DNA from: Clostridium sp. 1001271st1 H5
Lineage (GTDB): Bacteria; Bacillota; Clostridia; Lachnospirales; Lachnospiraceae
DNA length: 64,000 nt
Assembly: GCF_005845215.1 (NCBI RefSeq)
Contig: NZ_SPHO01000004.1
Span: 1-64,000 of the forward strand
Reading direction: 5' to 3'
Position numbers and translations under genes: made by a program
Shown here: piece after piece, positions 9,177-16,005 of the stretch
How the letters are laid out: each line of letters starts with the position of its first letter
Numbering within the stretch: position 1 is the first letter of the stretch
Notes under the pieces: model-generated
What the model saw: the letters and a program-made list of their open reading frames with translations, nothing else
Database searches by the model: none
What the model was told of the DNA's origin: nothing

Positions 9177-9207
9177 TTGACTGTACAGTTGCTGGATACC
9201 TTACAAT
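9177..9207 (+). promoter_or_regulatory. MerR-type promoter with 19-bp spacer
   Basis: TTGACT (9177-9182) and TACAAT (9202-9207) are separated by 19 bp, the overlong spacing that MerR activators correct by DNA distortion. The spacer starts with a CTGTACAG palindrome. The only MerR gene adjacent is the one it precedes, so autoregulation is the simplest reading. Confidence 0.65.
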
Positions 9208-9236
9208 CAGATTAGAAACAGAAAGGAGATGAGCAT

Positions 9237-10100
9237 ATGAAGATGAAAGAAGCCGAAGCCCGTACAGGCCTGGACCGGAAGAATATACGATACTATGAGA
9301 GCGAGGAACTTCTGGCTCCCCGGCGCACCGAGGGAAACCGCTACCGGGATTACAGCGAGGAGGACATAGAGCGTCTTCTGGAAATCCGTTTCCTGCGGCA
9401 GCTGGGCATCCCCATCCGGGATATACGCGGATATTTTGAGGGAAGGCTGGCCTTAAGGGAGCTGATGCGTATGCGACTGGAACGGATTGACGGTGAGATG
9501 TCGCAGTTAAAGAAGCTGGAACAGATGTGTACCAGACTGGAAGAGCAGCAGACACTGAAACCTTCCAGTGTGGAAAGCTGCCTGGAGGAAATCAGCCATG
9601 ACAACGGCAGGAATACCTGGCTTGAGGATATACGGAAAGACTGGAGGATGTTTCAGAAGGAACTCCACTCCCAGTTCATCTATTTTGAACCTGAAGGGGA
9701 AGTTCTGTCGCCGGAGGACTTTGCCCGGGAGACAGCCCTCTATGCAGCCAAACGGAATCTGGATTATGAGACCATCCGGCTGGAATTCACCTATGCCCTG
9801 GTCCGGCTGGAGGGAATTGCCTACCAGGCTTCCTTCACATTTGGTCCCTGTTTCCGCCTGGCCAGGCTGCCTCTCATAAAGCTGACCCGGTGTACGCCTC
9901 CTCCCCACGGTGTTTCAAAAGGAAAGTATCTGTTTTTTGTTCTGCTGCCCACCATACTGATATTCGGCAGTATCCTGTTCTGCCTTATTGACAGCCAGTT
10001 TGGAGCCCGTTTTTCCGGGATATACCGGATGCTTATTATAGGATGCTTCATTGCTGCCCTGCTGTTTATATCTGTAAATAAAAATGTGTATTACCAGTGA
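9237..10100 (+). CDS. MerR family regulator with C-terminal membrane anchor
   Basis: A 287-aa protein. Residues 1-70 are a MerR winged helix (EAEARTGLDRKNIRYYESEELL, then RTEGNRYRDYSEED), followed by a coiled-coil dimer helix to about 110. A charged domain of unknown type follows (120-235). Two hydrophobic helices end the protein (about 238-258 and 266-282), so it is membrane-tethered, unusual for MerR proteins. Start ATG 9237 has AAAGGAG at 9222-9228. It is preceded by a 19-bp-spacer promoter, consistent with self-activation. Ligand and targets are unknown; an envelope signal is a guess based on the anchor. Confidence 0.8.
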   Translation: MKMKEAEARTGLDRKNIRYYESEELLAPRRTEGNRYRDYSEEDIERLLEIRFLRQLGIPIRDIRGYFEGRLALRELMRMRLERIDGEMSQLKKLEQMCTRLEEQQTLKPSSVESCLEEISHDNGRNTWLEDIRKDWRMFQKELHSQFIYFEPEGEVLSPEDFARETALYAAKRNLDYETIRLEFTYALVRLEGIAYQASFTFGPCFRLARLPLIKLTRCTPPPHGVSKGKYLFFVLLPTILIFGSILFCLIDSQFGARFSGIYRMLIIGCFIAALLFISVNKNVYYQ

Positions 10101-10199
10101 CATGGCGGATACGAACCGAAAACAGGCTATGGAAATGTATATTGCCTTCGGGCGCCTCTGAGCAGTTACGAAAAAGGAGAGAACAGAGAATGATTCTCC

Positions 10200-10228
10200 T
10201 TGCCAAGTGTTGAAAAATTGAATATAAT
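10200..10228 (+). promoter_or_regulatory. Promoter of the cell-wall-binding protein gene
   Basis: TTGCCA (10200-10205), 17-bp spacer, TATAAT (10223-10228). Predicted transcription starts near 10235, giving a leader of about 140 nt that contains the hairpin at 10250-10284. Confidence 0.65.
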
Positions 10229-10249
10229 AAAGGTATATAGAGACAGTTG

Positions 10250-10284
10250 GAAATGCAGACCCGTGATAAGCGTGTCTGCATTTC
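10250..10284 (+). promoter_or_regulatory. Leader hairpin before the cell-wall-binding protein
   Basis: GAAATGCAGAC (10250-10260) and GTCTGCATTTC (10274-10284) form a perfect 11-bp stem with a 13-nt loop, about 15 nt after the predicted transcription start. The following GGCGTTTTAA is only a weak U-tract. It may be a 5' stabiliser, an attenuator or a protein binding site; it matches no riboswitch class I know. Confidence 0.5.
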
Positions 10285-10374
10285 GGCGTTTTAAGGAAGA
10301 TGAACAGATTTGTTCATTTTCAGCCCCGCATAACCAGGCGGTCTGCTGCGGCAGGAGAAAGAGAGGGTACAGAG

Positions 10375-12033
10375 ATGGGTATAAATACAAGAAAAATGAA
10401 ATATCCCGCGGCAATATGTGTTTTGCTTGCATGTTGCATCACTATGGACATTGCGTCCTACGCCGCCGGGTGGGCGGAAGAAAACGGCACGTGGAGATAT
10501 TCCGGCCAAAGTGGAGACTATATAACAAACAGTTGGATAAGGCATGGCAATTCCTATTATTACCTGGATGAGAAGGGTGAGATGGCTACTGAATGTCTGA
10601 TTAAAACTGACGGGGACCTGTACTATGTGGATATAAATGGGGTAAAGGCGGTGAACCAGTGGGTATCCATATCCGATGACAACAGCCAGGTGGGAACGCA
10701 GGCCGCCACGGCCTGGTACTATTTCGGTTCCAAAGGTAAGGCATATAGGAATATTAGGAAACGGATTGATGGAAAATACTACATCTTCGATGAAAATGGC
10801 CATATGCTATCCGGGTGGCAGCCTTATGGAAATAATGACAATCTGTATTATCTGGGCACCGCAGACGAAGGATGGGCCCATATTGGCTGGCAGAATCTGG
10901 AATCCCATAAAAATGAACCCGGTACCTATTGGTATTATTTTGGAACCAGCGGCATCTCGTACCAGGATACGAAAAAAAAGATTGACGGCAGGTATTACAT
11001 ATTTGATGAGGACGGCCAGATGCTGTCCGGCTGGCAGTCCTATGACGGTGATGATAATCTGTACTATTTAGGGACAGGAGATGAGGGATGGGCCCGTACC
11101 GGCTGGCAGAACCTGGAACCCGGAGATGACGCATCGGGGTCTGATGATTCGGAGGAATGGTTTTACTTCAATCCCGGCAGCGGAAAAGCATACAGGGATA
11201 CCAGAAAGAAAATTGACGGTTCTTACTATACCTTTGATGAGGATGGCGTCATGCAGGATAAATGGCTCTGCGGCCGGCCGGCCATCCCCGATAGTTTACC
11301 TGATGACAGCAATGCCCGGTACAGGGAAGAGGAAGGCAGTCTGGAAGGAGGATGGTACTATGGGTATGGTCCGGAGGATAAGGATGAGTCTGGTGAAGAG
11401 GGCTGGTACTATCTGGATAAGAACGGCGTGCCCTTCAATGACCAGGGAAGGGATTCCTCCGGCAATAGCTTTGTAAAAGAGCTTGGCGCCGGGGGGATAT
11501 TCGGTGAATCAGAGACAGGAATGGCCGCAAAAGTAATTCATGGAAAGACGTATCTATTTGATGAGAATGGCAAGATGATGACCGGCTATTACTATTTAAT
11601 ATCCGTTAACTGTGAAGGCGGCCCCACTCTGGGCGTCAGTAAATATCAGGGTATGGGCTATAGCTACTACTTTAACGAAGACAGCGGCTCCAAGGAAGGC
11701 CAGATGATGACCGGTAAACAGAGCTTCCTATGCGAGGGGGACAGATTCCACTGTTATCTGCGCAATGACGGCAGGGCCTACGCCGGCATGATTGTTGACG
11801 GCTGCCTGTATGACTTTGACGGCCTGAGGTTGGAGAGCCGGGATGGTTCCTATGAAATCATTGAGGTTGGTCCCGGTCTGGAGATTGCAGAAAAAGGTAG
11901 CAGCAGGCTGCATAAAAATTGCCTCCTGGTCGTGAACAAAAATGGCAAGCTGAAAAAGTCGGGCACCGTTAAGATTGGAGGGCAAAAATATACCATTAAG
12001 GATTATGAGGCCATAGAAGTAACCGACGACTGA
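10375..12033 (+). CDS. Secreted cell-wall-binding repeat protein
   Basis: A 552-aa exported protein. A signal peptide spans the first 30 residues (KYPAAICVLLACCITMDIAS then YAAGWAEENG). The mature part is built of aromatic/glycine-rich cell-wall-binding (choline-binding-like) repeats such as GKYYIFDENGHMLSGW and YYYLDEKGEMATECL. Between about residues 115 and 300 a longer unit of about 70 aa recurs three times. No hydrolase or other catalytic domain is visible, so it is a surface-attached repeat protein only. ATG 10375 follows GAGAGGG by 7 nt; the upstream in-frame ATG at 10300 would place a charged extension before the signal peptide. Confidence 0.85.
   Translation: MGINTRKMKYPAAICVLLACCITMDIASYAAGWAEENGTWRYSGQSGDYITNSWIRHGNSYYYLDEKGEMATECLIKTDGDLYYVDINGVKAVNQWVSISDDNSQVGTQAATAWYYFGSKGKAYRNIRKRIDGKYYIFDENGHMLSGWQPYGNNDNLYYLGTADEGWAHIGWQNLESHKNEPGTYWYYFGTSGISYQDTKKKIDGRYYIFDEDGQMLSGWQSYDGDDNLYYLGTGDEGWARTGWQNLEPGDDASGSDDSEEWFYFNPGSGKAYRDTRKKIDGSYYTFDEDGVMQDKWLCGRPAIPDSLPDDSNARYREEEGSLEGGWYYGYGPEDKDESGEEGWYYLDKNGVPFNDQGRDSSGNSFVKELGAGGIFGESETGMAAKVIHGKTYLFDENGKMMTGYYYLISVNCEGGPTLGVSKYQGMGYSYYFNEDSGSKEGQMMTGKQSFLCEGDRFHCYLRNDGRAYAGMIVDGCLYDFDGLRLESRDGSYEIIEVGPGLEIAEKGSSRLHKNCLLVVNKNGKLKKSGTVKIGGQKYTIKDYEAIEVTDD
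10713..11270 (+). repeat. Three tandem long coding repeats in the wall-binding protein
   Basis: The motifs WYYFG-x-G, (R/K)KKIDG-x-YY-(I/T)FDE and DNLYYLGT-x-DEGWA-x2-GWQNLE recur with starts near 10717, 10930 and 11155 (periods of 213 and 225 bp). The nucleotide copies are clearly diverged, so the duplications are not recent. Confidence 0.75.
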
Positions 12034-12051
12034 TTCTTTTTTAGATTTTTC

Positions 12052-12086
12052 GGATTGTCAAGTAAAAATGCTTGACAATCCTTTTT
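12052..12086 (+). terminator. Terminator that shares its 3' arm with the ylxM -35 box
   Basis: GGATTGTCAAG (12052-12062) and CTTGACAATCC (12071-12081) form a perfect 11-bp stem with an 8-nt loop, followed by TTTTT. It ends the wall-binding gene. The right arm contains TTGACA (12072-12077), the -35 element of the next promoter. Confidence 0.85.
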
Positions 12087-12100
12087 CTATCGTGTATGAT
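12072..12100 (+). promoter_or_regulatory. Promoter of ylxM-ffh operon
   Basis: Consensus TTGACA (12072-12077), 17-bp spacer, TATGAT (12095-12100), 16 nt before the ylxM ATG. The -35 box is embedded in the preceding terminator stem. Confidence 0.75.
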
Positions 12101-12116
12101 ATCACAGGTGGTTGAA

Positions 12117-12461
12117 ATGGAAAAGATTGTGGAACAGGGTTTGTTATATGATTTTTATGGAGAACTGCTGACAGAACATCAGCGCAGGATATACGAGGAT
12201 GTGGTGTTCGGCGACCTTTCTCCCAGCGAGATAGCAGGGGAGCAGGGCATCAGCCGTCAGGGTGTCCACGATTTGATAAAACGATGCGACAAGATACTGA
12301 AGGATTATGAAGCCAAGCTTCATCTGGTAGCCAAGTTTATGAAAGTCAAGGAGATGGCCGGCGAGCTGGAACGTCTCTCTGATGAATGCATACGCACCAG
12401 GGACATGGCCCTTGTGGACCAAATCCGGCGATTGTCCGCGGAAATCACCAGCACGCTTTAA
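12117..12461 (+). CDS. ylxM: YlxM family HTH protein, SRP-associated
   Basis: A 114-aa YlxM/p13-like protein that precedes ffh in most Firmicutes. The sigma-70 region-4-like helix-turn-helix is clear: LLTEHQRRIYEDVVFGDLSP, then EIAGEQGISRQGVHDLIKRC. It is thought to modulate the signal recognition particle. The start is ATG 12117 with AGGTGG 5 nt upstream; a longer frame from 12072 would lie within the promoter. It is separated from ffh by 45 nt and is co-transcribed. Confidence 0.85.
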   Translation: MEKIVEQGLLYDFYGELLTEHQRRIYEDVVFGDLSPSEIAGEQGISRQGVHDLIKRCDKILKDYEAKLHLVAKFMKVKEMAGELERLSDECIRTRDMALVDQIRRLSAEITSTL

Positions 12462-12506
12462 TGGAGCGATTCATTGTAAGCAGTGCAGCCTTAGGAGGAT
12501 TATTTC

Positions 12507-13883
12507 ATGGCTTTTGAAAGCTTATCCGATAAATTACAAAATGTATTCAAAAACCTTCGCGGTAAAGGCCGTCTTTCAGAAGCCGATGTAAAAGCCGCAT
12601 TGAAGGAAGTCAAGATGGCGCTTCTGGAAGCAGATGTAAGTTTCCGCGTGGTGAAGCAGTTCATCGGTTCTGTACAGGAACGGGCTGTGGGCGAAGACGT
12701 GTTCGGAAGCCTGACCCCGGGACAGACTGTAGTGAAAATCGTAACCGAAGAGCTGGTAAAGCTCATGGGTTCCGAAACAACAGAGATTGCCCTAAAGCCT
12801 TCCAATGAAATCAGCATCATCATGATGGCCGGTCTTCAGGGAGCTGGCAAGACCACTACCACGGCCAAGATTGCCGCCAAGATGAAGGCCAAGGGACGCA
12901 AGCCCCTGTTAGCTGCCTGTGACATCTACCGGCCTGCTGCCATAGAGCAGCTGCAGATTAACGGCGACCGGGTAGGCATTCCGGTATTCTCCATGGGCAA
13001 TAAGAACAGGCCGGTGGACATTGCCAAAGCAGCAGTGGAACACGCGTCCAGGAACGGCCTTAACGTGGTTATCCTGGATACGGCCGGACGTCTCCATATC
13101 GACGAAACCATGATGGATGAGCTGGTGGAGATAAAGGACAATCTGGATGTCTGCCAGACTATTTTGGTGGTAGACGCCATGACCGGCCAGGACGCAGTAA
13201 ATGTGGCCGGCACATTTAACGATAAGATAGGCATTGACGGTGTCATCCTCACAAAGCTGGATGGCGATACCCGAGGCGGTGCGGCACTTTCCATCCGCGC
13301 AGTCACAGGCAAACCGATTCTATATGTTGGCATGGGCGAGAAGCTGTCCGACCTGGAACAGTTTTACCCGGACAGAATGGCTTCCAGAATCCTGGGAATG
13401 GGCGATATCCAGTCCCTGATTGAAAAAGCAGCTGCCGAGGTGGATGAAGAACAGGCCAAGGAGCTGAGCCAGAAGCTGCGCAAGGCGGAATTCGATTACA
13501 ATGACTTCCTGACCCAGATGCAGCAGATTAAGAAGATGGGCGGTATGGGAAGCATTCTTTCCATGATGCCGGGAATGGGAAACCAGCTGTCCGGCGCTGA
13601 TATGGACGAAGGTGAAAAATCCATGCACAGGGTAGAGTCCATCATCCTCTCCATGACAAAAGAGGAGAGGGCCAATCCCAACCTCATGAACCCTTCCAGG
13701 AAACAGCGCATTGCAAAAGGCGCCGGTGTGGAGGTCAGCGAGGTCAACCGTCTGGTCAAGCAGTTCGACCAGATGAAGAAAATGATGAAGCAGATGCCCG
13801 GCCTTATGGGCGGCGGCAAACGAAAAGGCGGATTCGGCGGTCTGGGAGGACTGCTGGGCGGCAAGATGAAGATGCCCTTCTAG
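12507..13883 (+). CDS. ffh: Signal recognition particle GTPase Ffh
   Basis: A 458-aa SRP54 protein that binds signal peptides at the ribosome and delivers them to FtsY at the membrane. The N domain occupies residues 1-90. The G domain has GLQGAGKTTT (G1), DTAGR (G3) and TKLDGDTRGG (G4). The Met-rich M domain follows (MGGMGSILSMMPGMGNQ, MKKMMKQMPGLMGGGKRKGG), with the SRP-RNA-binding PSRKQRIAKGAG loop. Length is normal. RBS AGGAGG is at 12493-12498. It sits in the standard ylxM-ffh-rpsP order. Confidence 0.98.
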   Translation: MAFESLSDKLQNVFKNLRGKGRLSEADVKAALKEVKMALLEADVSFRVVKQFIGSVQERAVGEDVFGSLTPGQTVVKIVTEELVKLMGSETTEIALKPSNEISIIMMAGLQGAGKTTTTAKIAAKMKAKGRKPLLAACDIYRPAAIEQLQINGDRVGIPVFSMGNKNRPVDIAKAAVEHASRNGLNVVILDTAGRLHIDETMMDELVEIKDNLDVCQTILVVDAMTGQDAVNVAGTFNDKIGIDGVILTKLDGDTRGGAALSIRAVTGKPILYVGMGEKLSDLEQFYPDRMASRILGMGDIQSLIEKAAAEVDEEQAKELSQKLRKAEFDYNDFLTQMQQIKKMGGMGSILSMMPGMGNQLSGADMDEGEKSMHRVESIILSMTKEERANPNLMNPSRKQRIAKGAGVEVSEVNRLVKQFDQMKKMMKQMPGLMGGGKRKGGFGGLGGLLGGKMKMPF

Positions 13884-13985
13884 GACAGGTATTTAAATGA
13901 TGCATCCGCAGACCAATCAAGCTAGTCAAACAGGAATACTCCTGTATGTCTAATATAAGAACAATTCACAAGGAGGTGAAATCAC

Positions 13986-14228
13986 ATGGCAGTAAAGATG
14001 AGATTAAGAAGAATGGGACAGAAGAAGGCTCCTTTCTATAGAATCGTAGTTGCTGATTCCAGGTCTCCAAGAGATGGCAAGTTCATCGAGGAAATCGGTA
14101 CTTATGACCCAACCAGGGAACCAAGCGTCATCAAGTTTGACGAGGAAGCAGCTAAGAAGTGGTTAGCAACAGGTGCACAGCCAACTGAGACCGTAGGAAA
14201 GCTCTTAAAAATCGCCGGCATTCAGTAG
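13986..14228 (+). CDS. rpsP: 30S ribosomal protein S16
   Basis: An 80-aa S16 with the diagnostic [20 protein letters not shown] start, then [19 protein letters not shown] and the conserved C-terminal W-L-(x)-G-A-Q-P-T block. RBS AAGGAGGTGAAA is at 13970-13981. It lies 102 nt after ffh and 19 nt before khpA in the translation operon. Confidence 0.98.
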   Translation: MAVKMRLRRMGQKKAPFYRIVVADSRSPRDGKFIEEIGTYDPTREPSVIKFDEEAAKKWLATGAQPTETVGKLLKIAGIQ

Positions 14229-14247
14229 TTGTCAATGAGGTGTTAAG

Positions 14248-14475
14248 ATGAAGGAATTAGTCGAAGTGATTGCGAAAGCACTGGTCGATAACCCAGAAGA
14301 AGTTGTTGTTACCGAATCAATGAAGGGCGAGGACACCCTGATTGAGCTCAAGGTGTCTCCTGCGGACATGGGCAAGGTCATCGGCAAGCAGGGCAGGATT
14401 GCCAAGGCAATCCGTTCCGTTGTCAAGGCCGCTGCATCCAAGGAAGACAAGAAAGTAATCGTTGAGATTCAGTAA
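14248..14475 (+). CDS. khpA: KH-domain RNA-binding protein KhpA
   Basis: A 75-aa single KH domain with the GxxG RNA-contact loop in VIGKQGRIAKAIRSVV. In Firmicutes KhpA pairs with KhpB (Jag/EloR) and affects cell elongation and small-RNA metabolism. It follows rpsP by 19 nt, the conserved rpsP-khpA-rimM arrangement. Length matches the family. Confidence 0.93.
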   Translation: MKELVEVIAKALVDNPEEVVVTESMKGEDTLIELKVSPADMGKVIGKQGRIAKAIRSVVKAAASKEDKKVIVEIQ

Positions 14476-14504
14476 GCTGGATTCAGTAAGCAGACAAGTT
14501 AAGG

Positions 14505-14528
14505 ACCGCTGGCCGCAGGGCTGGCGGT
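14505..14528 (+). terminator. Hairpin after khpA
   Basis: ACCGCTGGCC-GCAG-GGCTGGCGGT forms a 10-bp stem with two wobble pairs and a 4-nt loop. It is not followed by a U-run, so it is probably a partial attenuator or processing site. A second, short palindrome CCGGAAC-TT-GTTCCGG lies about 30 nt further on. Confidence 0.4.
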
Positions 14529-14630
14529 TCATTTATTGCTCCGGAACTATTGTCCCGGAACTTGTTCCGGTATATATAGCCCGGTAAATACGGCCGGGTA
14601 AATTACGCATCACAGAAAGGTGACAGGTGT

Positions 14631-15143
14631 ATGGAAAACATGCTGAGAGTGGGAGTCATAACCTCCACCCACGGAATCAAAGGGGAAGTAAAGGTATTCC
14701 CCACCACAGATGACGCCAAACGGTTTAAAGAGCTGAAGGAAGTCATCCTTGACACTGGAAAAGAACAGATTCCCATGGAAATCGAACATGTGAAATTCTT
14801 TAAGAACATGGTCATTCTGAAATTCAAGGGACATGACGATATAAATGAAATGGAAAAATACAAATCAAAGGACCTGCTGGTTACCAGGGACCAGGCCGTG
14901 GCGCTGGAGCCGGATGAATACTTTATCACAGATTTGATTGGACTTGCTGTGGTATCAGACCAGGGCGAGGAATTGGGCACTCTTAAGGACGTGCTGGAAA
15001 CAGGGGCCAATGATGTGTATGTGGTTGCCATGAAGGACGGAAAGGAACTGATGCTTCCCGCCATCGGAGACTGCATCCTGGATGTGGACCTGGAACAGGG
15101 ACGCATGGAGGTCCATGTGCTGGAGGGGCTCATGGATTTATAA
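14631..15143 (+). CDS. rimM: Ribosome maturation factor RimM
   Basis: A 170-aa RimM. The N-terminal half has the signature [20 protein letters not shown] and the C-terminal PRC-barrel half has [13 protein letters not shown] and [16 protein letters not shown]. It binds S19 and helps 16S rRNA 3'-domain processing. RBS AAAGGTG precedes ATG 14631. Usually trmD and rplS follow; here they do not. Confidence 0.97.
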   Translation: MENMLRVGVITSTHGIKGEVKVFPTTDDAKRFKELKEVILDTGKEQIPMEIEHVKFFKNMVILKFKGHDDINEMEKYKSKDLLVTRDQAVALEPDEYFITDLIGLAVVSDQGEELGTLKDVLETGANDVYVVAMKDGKELMLPAIGDCILDVDLEQGRMEVHVLEGLMDL

Positions 15144-15220
15144 GGCTGCGGTTTATGGTTCTGTAAAAAGAGCTTGTGTTTTACCTGGTTTTGTTGTATA
15201 TAAAGAGAGGGGATAAACCG

Positions 15221-15242
15221 TACTGCATGATGTAATGCAGTA
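15221..15242 (+). repeat. 8-bp inverted repeat upstream of the YcxB-like gene
   Basis: TACTGCAT-GATGTA-ATGCAGTA, perfect arms, 46 nt before the start codon at 15288. It is a candidate operator or leader hairpin; no regulator can be assigned. Confidence 0.4.
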
Positions 15243-15287
15243 TTGGGGGCGAAAGGCCGCCGGTGCAGCAAGGAAAAGGAATCTGAT

Positions 15288-15923
15288 ATGAAGACAGAGG
15301 ACCAGCAGACAGGGCCCCAGTCCGTCTGCTATACGGTTGACATGAAGATGAACCGGGAATCATTGTACCATATGGTTTCCGTGGATAAACATTTGAATCC
15401 GTCTGCCCCCCTTTGGGTATGGCTTGTATTCACAGTCCTTTTATGGATATGCCGCGCAGGCTGTGTAAGTTCCATTGTTTTGCGCATATTCGGCATTCTC
15501 CATACCCTGAACGCTGCCATTATTTTCCTGATTCTGGCATACCTGGTCCATACCCTGGGACCCGGGTTCATCCGCAGCGGCCTCTTTAATTCAGACCGTT
15601 CCAACCGGATGCAGCTGGATACTGCATGGAAGCGTTTTCTGGTCAAAAACGGCGAGCCCCTTACGGTGACCTATGAATTCTACCGGAATTACTTCCGGAC
15701 GTCCGGAGGCAGGGCGGTCCACGCATACAGCCAGATATCACACATATGCGAGACACAGCGCTGCCTGGTGTTGTATACCATGGACCACGGCGGCTATCTG
15801 CTGGACAAAAGACAGATGGGCGCTGTCTGCATAAACGGCCTGCGGACATTTCTCTCGGAGCGTTCCGGCAAGTCGGTAAAGTGGATACAGGTCAGGGATT
15901 ATATACCTGTAAAAAGCAACTGA
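15288..15923 (+). CDS. YcxB-like membrane protein
   Basis: A 211-aa protein. A short cytosolic N-terminus is followed by two hydrophobic helices (about 40-60 and 64-88), then a soluble C-terminal domain with the YcxB-type pattern (VTYEFYRNYFRTSGG, YSQISHICETQRCLVLY, YLLDKRQM). Function of the family is unknown. ATG 15288 has AAGGA about 7 nt upstream; an in-frame ATG at 15243 gives only a basic extension. It sits where trmD-rplS would be expected and ends in its own terminator. Confidence 0.7.
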   Translation: MKTEDQQTGPQSVCYTVDMKMNRESLYHMVSVDKHLNPSAPLWVWLVFTVLLWICRAGCVSSIVLRIFGILHTLNAAIIFLILAYLVHTLGPGFIRSGLFNSDRSNRMQLDTAWKRFLVKNGEPLTVTYEFYRNYFRTSGGRAVHAYSQISHICETQRCLVLYTMDHGGYLLDKRQMGAVCINGLRTFLSERSGKSVKWIQVRDYIPVKSN

Positions 15924-15925
15924 TA

Positions 15926-15963
15926 AAGCCGGCCCCGGCATCTGCGATTGGGGCCGGCTTTTA
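15926..15963 (+). terminator. Intrinsic terminator before mutL
   Basis: AAGCCGGCCCC (15926-15936) pairs perfectly with GGGGCCGGCTT (15950-15960), 11-bp stem and 13-nt loop, followed by a short T-run. It separates the YcxB-like gene from mutL. Confidence 0.85.
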
Positions 15964-16005
15964 GAGATACTTTTTGGCTGAGCACAGACAGAAAGGAACC
16001 TGGAT

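Noticed and set aside
10250-10284. A known riboswitch in front of the wall-binding protein
   Set aside because: Only a simple hairpin is visible; conserved cyclic-di-GMP or other aptamer motifs are absent.
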